From Lachnospiraceae bacterium (GTDB lineage Bacteria > Bacillota > Clostridia > Lachnospirales > Lachnospiraceae), in the NCBI GenBank assembly GCA_017446045.1, contig JAFSRP010000045.1:1-64000 (forward strand): 64,000 nt of DNA, given 5' to 3'. A program made the position numbers and the translations under genes. The notes beneath the pieces are model-generated. The model did not search any database and had not been told where the DNA came from. It saw only the letters and a program-made list of their open reading frames with translations. Within the stretch, counting starts at the first letter, position 1. The number at the start of each line of letters is the position of its first letter. Of the stretch, positions 63,030 to 64,000 are shown piece by piece.

Positions 63030-64000
63030 TCAGAATTCCATCGGCAGCAGTGCTCCGTCTGCATCGAACTCCAGTTCCTTAAGCTCACCCAGTGTTTCGA
63101 TATCCTCGCGATCTTTGATCTGTTTCCAGAGATGCTCGGAAACGTACATATACTCGAGTGCGGTGGTATCATGGATGTAAATGGCGTCCGCGTCCTCCAT
63201 GGGTTCCTGCCCCGAGATGGTGAATGCGACGTCCATCGCCATGCGGTCGTCCGGAACGACACAGGGGATCTTGGCCTGGTGCACGCAGGAAGAGGTCAGC
63301 CCGGTAAGCCCGGTCGCATGGATATTGATCTTATCGAAAAGCCTCCGGGTAATGACATCCGCGATGCCGAGCCCCATGGTATTGCCGTGGGTCTCCTCCG
63401 TGACATCCAGGACGGCGATGCCTTTGATTCTCGGAGATGCGGGCTCTTTCTGGCCGTTGATCATGATACGGCCCACGACTTTGGTGTCGATCGTGGTGCC
63501 GGAGTACTGCTTGCCACACTCCTGCACGATCAGCGCGTCCAGTTCCTCGACCGGGAGCCTGCCGGCCCTCTTCTTGGATTCGGTCAGGATGTGGGATTCT
63601 CTTTCGAGAAGCTCGCGCGGGTCGATCGCCTCCACATAGTCGGTCTGGTGCTTCCAGTTTTCGGTAACTGCAAGCGCAAATGCCACCGGGAGTTTCTTCA
63701 GGATCACGTTGCCGGCTTCGCGGATGCATGGACCGTATCCGCGCCCGTGGCAGATCGCGCCGGTATGGATGATGCGCGCACCGGCCGGATTGCCGATGCC
63801 GATCGCCATCAGCTTGTAGATGCCGCTCTCGGTGATATCCTCGAAATCCGTATGTTCCTTGATACGGTTGAAGAGAACGACTTCGTCAAACTCCAGTGCG
63901 AGCGGGTTGCCGTAGATCGTAGTGCCTTCCGTGCCAACGCCGTATTCCACGCTGTCCGCGCAGGTACGGATCTCAGCCCCGATCGTCTCTTCCGTTACGC
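63030..64000 (-). CDS. LarA-like (DUF2088 relative) protein, 5' end outside window
   Basis: The frame is open to the right edge, so at least 323 residues are encoded and the N-terminus is missing; the GTG at 63950 is internal. EVVLFNRIKEHTDF, IYKLMAIGIGNPAGA, CHGRGYG, DLTEETHGN-like LDVTEETHGNTMGLGIADV and TSSCVHQAKIPCV follow the pattern of the lactate racemase (LarA)-domain family. True LarA uses a nickel-pincer cofactor. This subgroup is a distant branch and its substrate is unknown to me. Confidence 0.7.
   Translation of the reverse strand, partial: VTEETIGAEIRTCADSVEYGVGTEGTTIYGNPLALEFDEVVLFNRIKEHTDFEDITESGIYKLMAIGIGNPAGARIIHTGAICHGRGYGPCIREAGNVILKKLPVAFALAVTENWKHQTDYVEAIDPRELLERESHILTESKKRAGRLPVEELDALIVQECGKQYSGTTIDTKVVGRIMINGQKEPASPRIKGIAVLDVTEETHGNTMGLGIADVITRRLFDKINIHATGLTGLTSSCVHQAKIPCVVPDDRMAMDVAFTISGQEPMEDADAIYIHDTTALEYMYVSEHLWKQIKDREDIETLGELKELEFDADGALLPMEF

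Overview
The window reads as chromosome of a Gram-positive anaerobic Clostridia, most like the Lachnospiraceae. This is inferred from gene content: PPi-dependent phosphofructokinase, class II aldolase, thiolase plus 3-hydroxybutyryl-CoA dehydrogenase, IreB, RNase J, ThiI without a rhodanese domain, the yrrK-yrzB-yrrL-yrrM-U32 block of Firmicutes, and many genes with AGGAGG-type ribosome binding sites. The sequence is fairly GC-rich apart from AT-rich islands around 1-500, 7600-8000 and 34000-34250. I found no tRNA, rRNA, CRISPR array or phage.

Region 1 (1-8917) is the end of a surface-polysaccharide cluster. It holds decayed sequence (a DHHW-like C-terminal fragment, an ISL3 transposase ruin, the 3' stub of a membrane protein), then a single 865-residue ORF joining a Wzx flippase to a Wzy-like polymerase, two GT2 and one GT4 glycosyltransferases, and glucose-1-phosphate thymidylyltransferase. 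Region 2 (9177-13727) holds VanZ-like and lipoprotein genes, a NahK-like sugar kinase, a D-lyxose isomerase and a HAD phosphatase. Region 3 (13998-18153) is a three-gene FbpABC-type ABC importer with a terminator after the binding-protein gene. Region 4 (18325-23065) has thiolase, convergent hbd and gamma-carbonic-anhydrase genes, a radical SAM gene behind a structured leader, and a PsiE-like membrane protein.

Region 5 (23253-33839) is housekeeping: prmA, nnrD, the serC-serA-DUF1015 serine block, rsmE, fructose-bisphosphate aldolase and PPi-PFK. Region 6 (33840-40407) is more variable: a MITE-like element with 21-bp terminal inverted repeats, a nuclease-like protein, a MATE transporter and a 1095-residue two-headed c-di-GMP protein. 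Region 7 (40426-50954) is an RNA-modification and RNA-decay block (cysteine desulfurase, ThiI, MtaB, IreB, RuvX, DUF1292, RNase J with a long Lys-rich N-terminus, MltG-like stub, TrmR, U32, YdcF). Region 8 (51045-64000) has a 5'-nucleotidase lipoprotein, an M16C metalloprotease, Era, RecO, glycyl-tRNA synthetase, a two-component system, a YgjV-like protein, a threonine dehydratase-like enzyme and a LarA-like protein cut by the window end.

The observations most worth following are the Wzx-Wzy fusion, the REC-GGDEF*-EAL-TM-sensor-TM-GGDEF protein, the MITE-like element, the Lys-rich RNase J extension, the structured leader before the radical SAM gene, and degenerate short tandem repeats that sit just after stop codons at several places.
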